A DNA stretch of 64,000 bases from Hyphomonadaceae bacterium TMED5 (GCA_002173095.1 NHBK01000009.1:186001-250000), one strand, 5' to 3'. Counted from the stretch's first letter, positions 17,922 through 26,888 are shown. Translations and numbers: made by a program. Notes: generated from the letters alone by a model not told the origin.

Positions 17922-18122
17922 AGGCCGCTAAGCTATACTAGCAAAACAATTGCCTGACTCATAGTCGCTCTATGCGCTGGAAAAAGTGCATGTCTGGCGG
18001 ATTTCAGGTCCGCTCACACCGCACGGTCGTATCGAGCTGAACCCTTAATGCGCGCGGAAACCCTCTGTATTTGCGAGTATTTCTACGCTGAGTGGCCTGT
18101 CGCCTTTTGCAAATGCTGACCT

Positions 18123-18785
18123 TTAAACGGCGCTGGTTCGGGGTTCGCCAGCGTTTTGGAAATTTGAGGCGATGTCAATTTTCAGCAGTCTTTGTTCCTG
18201 GAATTGCACATAGACCTGCCAACCTGCCGGTCCACCGCGGCCGCGCATAAATGGCGTATAGGAAAGCTCGATATAAATCGGGTCGACGGTGAAATCGAAA
18301 GTGTCAGCGCCCGGTCTGCCAGATGCAGGCTCAAGCAGATATTTGTGAAACACCTGATAGTCGGGGTTTTGAGTTGTTTCCTCAACAATCCAGTCCTCAC
18401 CAAGGCAAGCGGAAATGATTTCCAGCGCGCCCTCTGCCGCGGCGCGGGCTTCAACTTCATGGGTTTCACGATCAAGGTTTGAGCGTTCTGCATATAGCGG
18501 GCAGGAATAGGTGAAGACGTCCATATCGAAAAAGTCGCGGAGGACCGCAGTCTCGCAGCCTTCGCCAAAGGCAGATTGGTTCGCCGACCATGAATCTTCG
18601 ATTGGCATGTCGCCCAGCATTTCGGGCTCGCCGCGAAGCGCGCTGTAAGGCTCGGCCGCCTGTCCCGCCTGCATGATGGCGGTGACTGCGTCGCAGGTTT
18701 CCGGTTCGAACTCAGCCAATTCGCCTTGCGATGTGCCGCAAGCTGAGATCGCCAGCGCCGAAAAAACCAAAGCAATGCGTTTCAT
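18123..18785 (-). CDS. Predicted lipoprotein of unknown function
   Basis: I do not recognise the family. The 220-aa protein starts with a lipoprotein signal ending LAISAC, so Cys16 should be lipidated. The mature part is acidic and contains further cysteines (ETCDAV, GEGCETAV, YSCPLY, ISACLG) that could pair in the periplasm. The second half is beta-rich, with DFTVDPIYIELSYTPFMRGRGG and VYVQFQEQRLL. It lies alone between nrdB and a divergently read membrane protein gene. Confidence 0.75.
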   Translation of the reverse strand: MKRIALVFSALAISACGTSQGELAEFEPETCDAVTAIMQAGQAAEPYSALRGEPEMLGDMPIEDSWSANQSAFGEGCETAVLRDFFDMDVFTYSCPLYAERSNLDRETHEVEARAAAEGALEIISACLGEDWIVEETTQNPDYQVFHKYLLEPASGRPGADTFDFTVDPIYIELSYTPFMRGRGGPAGWQVYVQFQEQRLLKIDIASNFQNAGEPRTSAV

Positions 18786-18883
18786 GTGGAGTCCCCGAAA
18801 ATAAACGTGTTATCTCAAACCTATAAACGCGCAGCGGGCGCGCCATCCCCTGTTCAGGGGGATAGGAGTTCAGAGGGCAGGCT

Positions 18884-19546
18884 ATGTTCGCAGGACATTA
18901 TTCAACAGCACTTGCGGCAAGACGGATTGGTCCACCGGTGCCGCTCTGGCATTTGTTTATTGCCGTCCAATTGGTTGATTTTGTCTGGGCCGTTTTCATT
19001 ATGACCGGCGTAGAATATGTCAGCATCGAGCCGGGCTTTATGCAGGCGTCTATGCTGAATCTCTACCATATGCCCTATACCCATTCGCTTCTGGCGGGTG
19101 TGCTTTGGTCAGTCGGTGCGGGGCTTGCCTATGGTTTTGTGCGTTCTGGCGAAAAGCGCTGGCGAGCGGCGGGGATAATTGCGCTGGCCGTGGCATCTCA
19201 TTGGGTGCTCGACCTGATCGTTCATGCACCGGATCTGGAGGTTTATCCGGGCGGACCAAAAATCGGGTTGGGCCTCTGGCAGTCGCTGTTGTGGAGCCAG
19301 CTTTTAGAGATTGGGTTGGTACTTGTCGGGCTCGCTATTTATTTGAGCGCGACGAAGCCCAAATCTGCTGCGGGTAAATGGAGTCCGTTTGCGCTGGTTG
19401 GTGTGATGTTGCTCATGCAGCTCATCAATCATCTGCCGGTTGAGACGCCTCCAACCTCGTTCATACTGGGGGTGATGGCATTGTTCGCCTATAGTGTTCT
19501 CACGCTTCTGGCCTATTTCGCAGACCGAACGCGGCAGAGCGTTTAA
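18884..19546 (+). CDS. Polytopic membrane protein with conserved histidines (metal-dependent-hydrolase-like)
   Basis: A 220-aa inner-membrane protein with about six hydrophobic segments. Histidines in MFAGHYSTALAA, MPYTHSLLAG and ASHWVLDLIVH lie near membrane faces, the pattern seen in membrane proteins annotated as YdjM/DUF457-type putative metal-dependent hydrolases. Similarity is by pattern only; no reaction is known. The start follows GAGGG. Its TAA overlaps the stop of the next, convergent gene inside a TTAA palindrome. Confidence 0.7.
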   Translation: MFAGHYSTALAARRIGPPVPLWHLFIAVQLVDFVWAVFIMTGVEYVSIEPGFMQASMLNLYHMPYTHSLLAGVLWSVGAGLAYGFVRSGEKRWRAAGIIALAVASHWVLDLIVHAPDLEVYPGGPKIGLGLWQSLLWSQLLEIGLVLVGLAIYLSATKPKSAAGKWSPFALVGVMLLMQLINHLPVETPPTSFILGVMALFAYSVLTLLAYFADRTRQSV

Positions 19547-20334
19547 TGCGTCCAGCTGAGGGTGAGGGCGACGAACTTTTCTTCACCTGAACGTGAGATC
19601 GCGCCATTTCGATATTGGTATTCGCGCTCAATATAGCTGACGGACATTTGTCCTGCCGGGCTTTCAAATGCGACGCCTGCCTGCACATCTCCTACGGTGA
19701 CGCGGTCCTGCAGGGAGAACAGATCGCCATCGGCGATCCGGGCTGACCCGGCGCGCTGCACGTCCCAGACGACGGCTTCGCCATCTGCACCCGCAAAGAA
19801 GTACCAGTTTGAATTATCCGGTGTTGAGCCGCGTCGATCCAGATTTGCGCCGATGCGCACTTCTGCGCCGGCCCGTGTGGAGCGCATGCCGCCTGTCTGA
19901 TCGACGGATATGTGTGGATTGACCGACAGGTCCAGCCCCAGTCCGGTGCGTTCGCTGTTTGCGACCAGCCCATATTGCGCATCAATGGAGTTGGTTTCGC
20001 GGTCTGCACCTGAAAAATCATTTGAATAAGGTGACGCGATGCGTCCCTGACTGGCTTCTGCAAACTCAGAGACAGCCATATCGACACCGCTCACACGACG
20101 AGGGGTGCGGGTTATTGGATACGACGTCGCCGGACGCGTCGGGGTGGCCCGCTGCGCCTGGTGTGCATCTGACAGGCGAACCAATTCCGGGTCTTCAGAC
20201 CGGCCGGTAGAAGAATACTGCTGATCGGATGAGGAAGAGTGCAGAACAGATGGCGCAAGGCAGGCTGTACAGCTGAGGCCGAGTGCGCCAGCCGAGAAAA
20301 GGGTCAGTATTCTTCGCATACCCTGTTTCATCAT
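19543..20334 (-). CDS. Outer-membrane beta-barrel protein, LpxR-like C-terminal region
   Basis: A 263-aa exported protein. The N terminus has a hydrophobic signal with two cysteines (LGLSCTAC), neither in a textbook lipobox, then about 60 polar low-complexity residues. From about residue 95 the sequence is beta-strand-rich and resembles the last strands of the LpxR (DUF2219) lipid A deacylase barrel: NWYFFAGADGEAVVWDV, VGDVQAGVAFES and SVSYIEREYQYR. The N-terminal half of LpxR with its catalytic residues is not clearly present, so deacylase activity should not be assumed. ATG at 20334 or 20331 are both possible. Confidence 0.6.
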   Translation of the reverse strand: MMKQGMRRILTLFSAGALGLSCTACLAPSVLHSSSSDQQYSSTGRSEDPELVRLSDAHQAQRATPTRPATSYPITRTPRRVSGVDMAVSEFAEASQGRIASPYSNDFSGADRETNSIDAQYGLVANSERTGLGLDLSVNPHISVDQTGGMRSTRAGAEVRIGANLDRRGSTPDNSNWYFFAGADGEAVVWDVQRAGSARIADGDLFSLQDRVTVGDVQAGVAFESPAGQMSVSYIEREYQYRNGAISRSGEEKFVALTLSWTH

Positions 20335-20452
20335 GCCTTAATCTGTACTGATCTTTTGTTAAGTGTTGTTAAATAAGCCTGACAAAACGTTAACAGTAAA
20401 GGCGTAATTTCTACGTCTGCGTTAAGCTTCTACTGAAGTCGTACGGCACAAA

Positions 20453-20476
20453 AAAAGCGGGCCGGGGCCCGCTTTT
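20453..20476 (-). terminator. Intrinsic terminator of nrdA
   Basis: An 11-bp inverted repeat (AAAAGCGGGCC / GGCCCGCTTTT) preceded by an A-run becomes a GC-rich stem followed by Us on the minus strand, 24 bases past nrdA. Confidence 0.88.
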
Positions 20477-20500
20477 CCTATTGTTTTGTTTTCGCTGGCC

Positions 20501-22372
20501 TTATTGGCAGGCGAGGCATTCTTCATAGTCTGTCGGGGCCTCAACGGTCAGGCCCGATGTTTCCTGCTTTTCTTTACCTGCAAACGCGGCGCGCTGAACA
20601 GATTTGGATCGGCAGTAGTAAAGTGACTTCAGACCTTTCTCCCATGCCGTCCAGTGCAGCATGTGCAGATCCCATTTGTTGATGTCGCCCGGAAGGAAGA
20701 CGTTCAGGGATTGTGCCTGACAGATGTAAGGCGTGCGGTCAGCAGCCAGTTCGATGATCCAGCGCTGGTCAAGCTCGAATGCGGTCTTGAAGATGGCTTT
20801 TTCATCATCGCTCAGGCAGTCGAGGTGCTGAACTGAACCTTCATGTTCCAGCATGCTGCCCCAGACGTCTGGCGTGTTCATGCCCTTTTCCTCGAGCAGA
20901 GCTTCCAGCTGAGGGTTCTTCACGGTGAAAGAGCCAGACAGCGTTTTGTGGGTGTAAACGTTCGCCGGGATTGGTTCGATGCCCGCAGATGTGCCGCCAC
21001 AGATGATAGAGATAGAGGCTGTCGGCGCGATCGCCAGCTTGTGAGAGAAACGCGCCATAACGCCATTCTCAGCGGCATCCGGGCAGGCACCACGTTCTTT
21101 GGCGAGCTTCACGCTGGCAGCGTCTGCACCTTTGCGGATGTGTTTGAACATCGCATTGTTCCAGACTTTCGCCGTCGCGCTTTCCAGCGGTGCGCGTTGC
21201 GCTTGCAGGAAGGAGTGGAAGCCCATCAGGCCGAGACCGACAGAGCGCTCACGCTTTGCAGCATACACAGCACGCGCCATTTCAGATGGTGCACGCTGGA
21301 TGAAGTCTTCCAGAACGTTGTCGAGGAAACGGAAAACGTCTTCCAGGAACTGAGGATCAGATTTCCATTCGAGGAATTTCTCAGCGTTCAGAGAAGACAG
21401 GCAGCAAACAGCCGTACGCTCATTGCCGAGGTGGTCCGTGCCGGTTGGCAGAACGATCTCAGAGCAGAGGTTGGACTGTTTCACAGAAAGGCCGAGCTTA
21501 CGCTGGTGCGCTGGCATAGCGTTGTTCACTGTGTCGGTGAACAGAAGGTATGGCTCGCCCGTCTGCATACGAATCTCGAGGATTTTCTGCCAGACTTTAC
21601 GTGCGTTCAGCGTTTTGATGACTTCGCCGGATTTCGGGCTCATCAGCTCGTATTCGCCATTGTCGCGAACCGCTTCCATGAAGGCATCAGTGATGTTCAG
21701 GCCATGGTGCAGGTTCAGGGCTTTGCGGTTGAAGTCGCCAGACGCTTTGCGGATTTCGAGGAACTCCTCGATTTCCGGGTGGTGAATGTCGAGATAGCAA
21801 GCCGCTGAGCCGCGACGCAGTGAACCCTGGCTGATCGCAAGTGTCAGAGAGTCCATGACGCGGATGAATGGGATGATACCGGATGTCTGGCCATTCTGAC
21901 CGACTTTTTCGCCGATCGAACGGACATGGCCCCAATAGGTGCCGATGCCGCCGCCATTGGACGCAAGCCAGACATTTTCGTTCCAGGTTTCAACAATACC
22001 GTCGAGCGAATCATCGACCGTATTCAGGAAGCAGGAGATTGGCAGGCCGCGTTCCGCGCCACCATTGGAGAGAACTGGCGTCGCAGGCATGAACCAGAGC
22101 TTCGAGATATAGTCATAAATGCGCTGGGCGTGGTCAGCATCGTCGGCATAGGCCGTCGCCACGCGCGCAAACATACCTTGGAAGGTCTCGCCTGGCAGAA
22201 GATAGCGGTCTTCCAGCGTTCTCTTGCCGAATTCAGTGAGATTTGCGTCGCGGGACGGATCGATATGAACGCCCTCTACAACACGCAGATCCGCCTGCGC
22301 CCTGGGCTTACCCCGGCGAAGCTCGGCATTGTTTGTGGCCTGTTCTGTCTGTGCTGTAGTTGTAACGGACAT
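20501..22372 (-). CDS. nrdA: Class I ribonucleotide reductase, alpha (catalytic) subunit
   Basis: Reduces ribonucleoside diphosphates to deoxyribonucleotides. The 623-aa protein has the redox cysteine in PISCFLNT, the catalytic NLCSE motif, the partner cysteine in AVCCLSS, the radical-transfer tyrosines in LYYCRSK, and the C-terminal thiol pair ECLACQ. It lacks the ~100-residue N-terminal ATP-cone of E. coli NrdA, so dATP feedback through a cone is not expected. ATG 22372 follows AGGGA; a longer frame to 22432 would run through the NrdR-box region. Two NrdR-like sites lie upstream. Confidence 0.95.
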   Translation of the reverse strand: MSVTTTAQTEQATNNAELRRGKPRAQADLRVVEGVHIDPSRDANLTEFGKRTLEDRYLLPGETFQGMFARVATAYADDADHAQRIYDYISKLWFMPATPVLSNGGAERGLPISCFLNTVDDSLDGIVETWNENVWLASNGGGIGTYWGHVRSIGEKVGQNGQTSGIIPFIRVMDSLTLAISQGSLRRGSAACYLDIHHPEIEEFLEIRKASGDFNRKALNLHHGLNITDAFMEAVRDNGEYELMSPKSGEVIKTLNARKVWQKILEIRMQTGEPYLLFTDTVNNAMPAHQRKLGLSVKQSNLCSEIVLPTGTDHLGNERTAVCCLSSLNAEKFLEWKSDPQFLEDVFRFLDNVLEDFIQRAPSEMARAVYAAKRERSVGLGLMGFHSFLQAQRAPLESATAKVWNNAMFKHIRKGADAASVKLAKERGACPDAAENGVMARFSHKLAIAPTASISIICGGTSAGIEPIPANVYTHKTLSGSFTVKNPQLEALLEEKGMNTPDVWGSMLEHEGSVQHLDCLSDDEKAIFKTAFELDQRWIIELAADRTPYICQAQSLNVFLPGDINKWDLHMLHWTAWEKGLKSLYYCRSKSVQRAAFAGKEKQETSGLTVEAPTDYEECLACQ

Positions 22373-22425
22373 GAGGATTCCCTGCTGACTAAACCCTAAT
22401 GGAACATAATGATTTGAGTTGGACC

Positions 22426-22472
22426 CTGCCATATGTGGCGCATCGTTCCCAGCTCAACCCCATATATAGTGG
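22426..22472 (-). promoter_or_regulatory. Pair of NrdR-like boxes upstream of nrdA
   Basis: The distal box (22457-22472) matches 13 of 16 positions of acaCwAtATaTwGtgt around CATATATAGTG. The proximal one (22426-22441, core CCATATGTGG) matches only 8. They start 31 bases apart, the spacing expected for cooperative NrdR binding. The same arrangement occurs at nrdB. Confidence 0.65.
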
Positions 22473-22929
22473 TTCTAAGGTTAATCCTTGGTCAACACGT
22501 CTGGCCGCGTCTCGGGCCAAAATCGGTGCATAAAAGGTTAATGGCTGTTAACAACTTGCTTTAAACCACCCTTCAGGTGTCCGCATACGGAGGTCTGACT
22601 TAGCTAAACTCCCTGTAATTTCAGGAGGTCCGGGCTTTCACGTCAAAAGTTTGATACTTTCCACAGGGAAGTATGGTGGTTTGTGAATCTGCCCTGGGTC
22701 CGGACCAAAATTTAGGCAGAAAAAATGTAAAAATACCGCCTGAGGCTGCGGTTGGCTGGCGACTCAGCACCCGCGCTGCTCATCTTGCGGACACTATATG
22801 TTGTGTTAGGCAGCAATCGGGAAGAAATCGGGCGGGATGACATAATCTTTCCAAAATTTATTCGGATAACGAACTCCACAATATCTATTGAAGCCATGTA
22901 TCCGCATATCAGTAATAAAAATCGGGTGC

Positions 22930-23013
22930 CACACCGTGGGGGTCGGAACCAGCTGAGATGTAGAGCGTTGGTGACGAGTGTAGTCGTCAGGGCGGTGTGC
23001 CCTGATTTTTTTT
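22930..23013 (+). promoter_or_regulatory. Candidate attenuator or small RNA in the opgG leader
   Basis: Three helices can form: CACACCG (22930-22936) with CGGTGTG (22993-22999); TGACGA (22972-22977) with TCGTCA (22984-22989); and the terminator stem CAGGGC/GCCCTG (22988-23004). The first helix and the terminator share bases and cannot coexist, as in attenuators and riboswitches. No known riboswitch class is recognised. Confidence 0.45.
22988..23013 (+). terminator. Intrinsic terminator 28 bases before opgG
   Basis: The stem CAGGGC / GCCCTG with loop GGTGT is followed by A and eight Ts. No protein gene lies just upstream on this strand, so it ends either an unknown RNA or opgG transcripts prematurely. 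Confidence 0.8.
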
Positions 23014-23040
23014 GTCCGGGGACAAAAGGCGAGTAACTCC

Positions 23041-24792
23041 ATGGTGAATTCTCAAAGCTGGGCTGCGGCCCTTATGGCCGCAAGCATGTTGACGGCATGC
23101 GGATCGCAAACGGGTTCTGATGCGCAGCAGTCTGCAGTGACGGTTCCTGAGCCGTCGCCGGCTGTGTCTGAGTTGGGGGCGCCTGTGCCGCAGGCGACAA
23201 GATCTCTGACATCTGAAGATGAGCCTGCCTCAGCGCGTCGTCCTGCGCATATCCAGTCTGTGGATCAGGGCGCGGCTTTGCAACAGCAATACTTTCAGCT
23301 CGCATCGCTGACGACGGAAGGTGATAGCGAAGAGGCGGTGACCGACAGCGGCGGTGCTCGCAATGAAATTGATGTGTTCGATTTCGTTCAGGCGCGCGCA
23401 CGCCGTATGGCGAATGAGGACTATGTCGCGCCGCCGGAAGCGCCAGCCTATATTCGCAACCTCGACTATAATGACTATCGCCGTATTGGATATCGCCGCG
23501 ATTCAGCCCTGTTCGATACGTCGGTTCAGCCGTTCCGCGTGATGCTGGATAGCCGTGGCTCACTCTTCCAGACAGAGATCGGCATGAATGTCGTCACTGA
23601 GACGTCTCTGGACCCGATCAACTTTAATCCGGCTGACTTCAATTTTCACGATCTGGAGATTTCTCCGGCGGAGCAGTCAGGCCTTGGGCTTGCGGGTTTC
23701 CGTCTTCTGGCACCGCTCAATCAGTCCGGTCGTTTTGATGAAGTGATGAGCGTTAAAGGCGCGAGCTTCTTCCGTGCACTGGGCGCAGGCAATCATTATG
23801 GCACCTCTGCACGTGGCATTGCGGTCAACACCGCGTCTGCCGAGGGCGAAGAATTTCCGGTATTCAGCGAATTCTGGATGGAAGAGCCGGGCCCGAACGA
23901 TCAGACCTTCGTATTTTACGCGCTGCTTGATGGGCCAAGCGTGACGGGCGCTTATGAATTTCATGTCCGTCCCGGCGTGCAGACTCAGATTGATGTGAGC
24001 GCAGTTGTCTTCGCGCGTGAGGAAACAGACCAGATTGGTCTTGCGCCTCTGACATCCATGTTCGAATTTGCGCCGCAAGACCCGCAATCGCCAGTGACGG
24101 ATTTCCGTCCGCGCGTGCATGATTCTGAAGGCTTGTCGGCTGTCATGTCGAATGGCGAGTGGGTGTGGCGCCCGCTGACAAACCCGTCAACGCTTCAGAT
24201 TTCCAGCTTTGCCTCCGAAGTGCCTATGGGCTTTGGCCTGATGCAGCGTACGCGCGACTATAATGAGTATCAGGATATCGAAGGCGAATACGAAGCCCGC
24301 CCAAGTGTTTGGGTAACGCCTGGCGAGGGCTGGCGGGCTGGTCAGCTCATGCTGGTCGAGATCCCAACGCCGAACGAGTATAATGACAACATTATCAGCT
24401 ATTGGCGCCTGAATGATGCGTTGATGCCGGGCCAGAGCATTGCGTTCGACTATTCAATGAGCTGGGGTATGGATGCTCCGTTCAACTCGCCGCTTGCTAA
24501 TGTGCATGCCACACGCGTGGGACAGGCCGAAGGTAATTCGGGGCGCCGCCTGTTTGTCGTGGACTTCGAAATTGCTGATCTGGACTCTATGGAAGAGCTG
24601 GAGCCTGTCGTTTCCGCATCTGCAGGTGAAGTGTTCAACGTGGTTGCGACACCAGACCGCCGTAATGGACTTCTCCGTGTGAGTTTTGAGCTTCGCCCGC
24701 CAAATAGCGGTGCGGTGGAGCTTCGCGCGCTTCTAAATCATGTAGAAGAGCCGGTCTCTGAGACATGGCTCTATCGCTGGAGCCCTGCATAA
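23041..24792 (+). CDS. opgG: Glucan biosynthesis protein OpgG (MdoG), lipoprotein form
   Basis: Needed for osmoregulated periplasmic glucan synthesis, acting on the glucan backbone in the periplasm. The 583-aa protein begins with a lipoprotein signal ending MLTAC (Cys20), then about 90 low-complexity residues. The OpgG beta-sandwich fold starts near residue 110 (FDFVQARARRMANEDYVAP) and includes FNFHDLEISP, GASFFRALGAGNHYGTSARG and FGLMQRTRDYNEYQDIEGEYE. A lipid anchor is unusual, since classical OpgG is a soluble periplasmic protein. It is followed directly by opgH. A terminator-containing leader precedes it. Confidence 0.92.
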   Translation: MVNSQSWAAALMAASMLTACGSQTGSDAQQSAVTVPEPSPAVSELGAPVPQATRSLTSEDEPASARRPAHIQSVDQGAALQQQYFQLASLTTEGDSEEAVTDSGGARNEIDVFDFVQARARRMANEDYVAPPEAPAYIRNLDYNDYRRIGYRRDSALFDTSVQPFRVMLDSRGSLFQTEIGMNVVTETSLDPINFNPADFNFHDLEISPAEQSGLGLAGFRLLAPLNQSGRFDEVMSVKGASFFRALGAGNHYGTSARGIAVNTASAEGEEFPVFSEFWMEEPGPNDQTFVFYALLDGPSVTGAYEFHVRPGVQTQIDVSAVVFAREETDQIGLAPLTSMFEFAPQDPQSPVTDFRPRVHDSEGLSAVMSNGEWVWRPLTNPSTLQISSFASEVPMGFGLMQRTRDYNEYQDIEGEYEARPSVWVTPGEGWRAGQLMLVEIPTPNEYNDNIISYWRLNDALMPGQSIAFDYSMSWGMDAPFNSPLANVHATRVGQAEGNSGRRLFVVDFEIADLDSMEELEPVVSASAGEVFNVVATPDRRNGLLRVSFELRPPNSGAVELRALLNHVEEPVSETWLYRWSPA

Positions 24793-24794
24793 GC

Positions 24795-26888
24795 ATGAAA
24801 CCGGTTCGACCGCCGGAAACACCTCTCAATATGCCGGAACAGGCTTTGTCCTGGTCTGGTAAGGTTGGGGTGAGCGGCGCACGCTCAAATTTCTGGAGAA
24901 AGTTCGTCATTGTTGGCGCTGGCCTTTTGATGACGGCTTATCTGGGTTGGCTCATGTTCGACGTGTTGCGCGTGTCCGGACTAACGCACCTCGAATGGGC
25001 GCTGCTTGTAGTGTTCATCGTCAATATTGGCTGGATTGGTTTTGCGTTTGCCAGCGCGGTTGCGGGGTTTCTCGTCAGCTTGTTTACGCCGGTCAGTCGA
25101 CCGTCCGGTTCTGCTGCTCCGCTAAATTCAAAAACGGTCATTCTGTTTCCGGTCTATAATGAATCAGTGCGCGACGTGTTCGCGACGGTTGAGGCGACCG
25201 CTACAGCGCTGGCTGCTGCCGCGCCGGGAAAATTTGAATGCTTTATCCTGAGTGACTCCGTCAGCCCGGATGTCGCTCTGCAGGAAGAGGCAGGCTATCA
25301 GCGCCTCTCTTTGATGGTGACCGAAGACTGCCCGGTTTATTACCGACGTCGCACCATCAATCTGGCGCGCAAGGCCGGTAATATTCATGACTTTGTCGCG
25401 CGATGGGGTGGTCGATACGACCATATGCTCATCTTTGATGCGGACAGTTATATGGAAGCCGACACGCTGGTAGAGTTGGCGCGACGCATGGAGGCCCAGC
25501 CTGAAGTCGGGCTTATTCAAACCATTCCTAAGCTGATTGGTGGCAAAAGTCTGTTCGCGCGTGCGCAGCAGTTTGCAGGCTCTGTTTATGGCCCGGTTCT
25601 TGGACGAGGCATTTCATTCTGGTCCCAGAATGAAGGCAATTACTGGGGCCATAATGCTATCATTCGTACAAAGGCGTTTGCGGATGCCGCGGGTCTTCCG
25701 GTGATGCCGGGCCGGGCGCCATTTGGCGGGCATATTCTCAGCCATGACTTCGTGGAAGCGGCACTTTTGCGCCGCGCTGGCTGGAAGGTTCGTATCGCGC
25801 CAGACTTGGGCGGCTCTTTTGAGGAAGGCCCTCAGACGCTGATCGACCTGTCCATTCGTGACCGTCGTTGGTGTCAGGGGAATTTGCAACACACCGCAGT
25901 CCTCGCCCGCGCGCGAGGCATTTCCTTCACCAACCGGCTGCACTTCACGATTGGGATTATGTCTTATCTGGCATCGCCGCTCTGGCTGGTGCTCATTCTC
26001 GTCGGTATGGCGCTTTCGCTTCAGAACCGGTTTTTGCGACCTGAATATTTCAGTGATGACCCGTCGCTCACACCTAGCTGGCCTGTGATTGACCCGGCAC
26101 TCGCTTTGAATGTGTTCTTTGCGACCATGGCCATTTTGCTTCTGCCGAAAGTGTTCGGCGCTATCGTGACCATGGTGAAGGGACTACGCGGCGGCAAATC
26201 CTGGCTGATCGTGCCCGGCGCACTCGTCGAGACGCTGATCTCAGCTCTTGTGGCGCCAATCCTGATGGCGGCGCAGACCTCATCTGTCTTTACGATCCTG
26301 ACCGGTCAGGATTCTGGCTGGGCGCCGCAACAGCGCGGCTCGGATGGGTATCGATTTAAAGACGTCGCCCGTCGTCATGCCATGACAACCCTGATGGGGA
26401 TTGTCCTGACCTTCGCAGCGCTGATCATCTCCCCGATTTTCGCGGCATGGCTACTGCCCGCCTCGCTCGGTATGATCTTCGCAATTCCGTTGTCTTACTG
26501 GTCAGGAAAATCGCTGAAAGAAGATGGCTGGCTGGCAAACGTGCTGGCGACGCGTGAGGATATCACGCCACCAGCATCATTTACGGATGCTCTGGCGGTC
26601 CGTCATCGCTATGGCAAGCTGGCTTCGCTGTCGGCGGAGCGCGTGCTTTCAGAACCAGACATGGCGGCGCTACATACACGTATGGTCGACACGGTCTGGC
26701 CGCTGGACGCCAATGAAGTGCATGTGCCGCTGGCGATAGCTGAAGCCAAGATCGCCAGAGCTGAAACGCTGGATGGGTATCTCCTGGCGCTTTCGGCCAA
26801 AGAGCGTATGGCGCTTCTGAATTCGCCAAACACAATGGGGCGTGTCAGCCAGCGCTTTTGCGCGCCGGCATCTCAGACCGTCCATTAA
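24795..26888 (+). CDS. opgH: Glucan glucosyltransferase OpgH (MdoH)
   Basis: Inner-membrane processive GT2 enzyme that makes the linear beta-glucan backbone from UDP-glucose and exports it. About 697 aa with two N-terminal membrane segments and several C-terminal ones. The cytosolic domain has VILFPVYNES, IFDADSYME (DxD-like), the acidic HILSHDFVEAALLRR and RRWCQGN, the (Q/R)xxRW equivalent. ATG 24795 starts two bases after the opgG stop; an upstream ATG at 24765 would overlap opgG by 28 bases and cannot be excluded. It converges on the suhB-like gene. Confidence 0.94.
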   Translation: MKPVRPPETPLNMPEQALSWSGKVGVSGARSNFWRKFVIVGAGLLMTAYLGWLMFDVLRVSGLTHLEWALLVVFIVNIGWIGFAFASAVAGFLVSLFTPVSRPSGSAAPLNSKTVILFPVYNESVRDVFATVEATATALAAAAPGKFECFILSDSVSPDVALQEEAGYQRLSLMVTEDCPVYYRRRTINLARKAGNIHDFVARWGGRYDHMLIFDADSYMEADTLVELARRMEAQPEVGLIQTIPKLIGGKSLFARAQQFAGSVYGPVLGRGISFWSQNEGNYWGHNAIIRTKAFADAAGLPVMPGRAPFGGHILSHDFVEAALLRRAGWKVRIAPDLGGSFEEGPQTLIDLSIRDRRWCQGNLQHTAVLARARGISFTNRLHFTIGIMSYLASPLWLVLILVGMALSLQNRFLRPEYFSDDPSLTPSWPVIDPALALNVFFATMAILLLPKVFGAIVTMVKGLRGGKSWLIVPGALVETLISALVAPILMAAQTSSVFTILTGQDSGWAPQQRGSDGYRFKDVARRHAMTTLMGIVLTFAALIISPIFAAWLLPASLGMIFAIPLSYWSGKSLKEDGWLANVLATREDITPPASFTDALAVRHRYGKLASLSAERVLSEPDMAALHTRMVDTVWPLDANEVHVPLAIAEAKIARAETLDGYLLALSAKERMALLNSPNTMGRVSQRFCAPASQTVH

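Larger units (their letters stand above)
17794..18122. other. Intergenic region upstream of nrdB
   Basis: This 329-base region holds two NrdR-like boxes, an inverted pair of DnaA-box-like sequences (TTTTCCAC at 17891-17898 and TGTGGAAAA at 17913-17921) and two GANTC sites at 17883 and 17900. I see no convincing gene or RNA in the remaining part up to the stop of the next lipoprotein gene. Confidence 0.6.
22373..23040. other. Intergenic region between divergent nrdA and opgG
   Basis: This 668-base stretch holds the nrdA NrdR-like boxes on the left and a structured leader with a terminator before opgG on the right. The middle (about 22480-22900) is relatively AT-rich. Short frames on both strands there show no recognisable domain or good ribosome site, so I do not call a gene. 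A small RNA ending at the 22988-23013 terminator is possible. Confidence 0.5.

Noticed and set aside
22752-23042. Short open frames on both strands between nrdA and opgG
   Set aside because: No family resemblance, no clear ribosome site, and they run across the terminator and leader structures.
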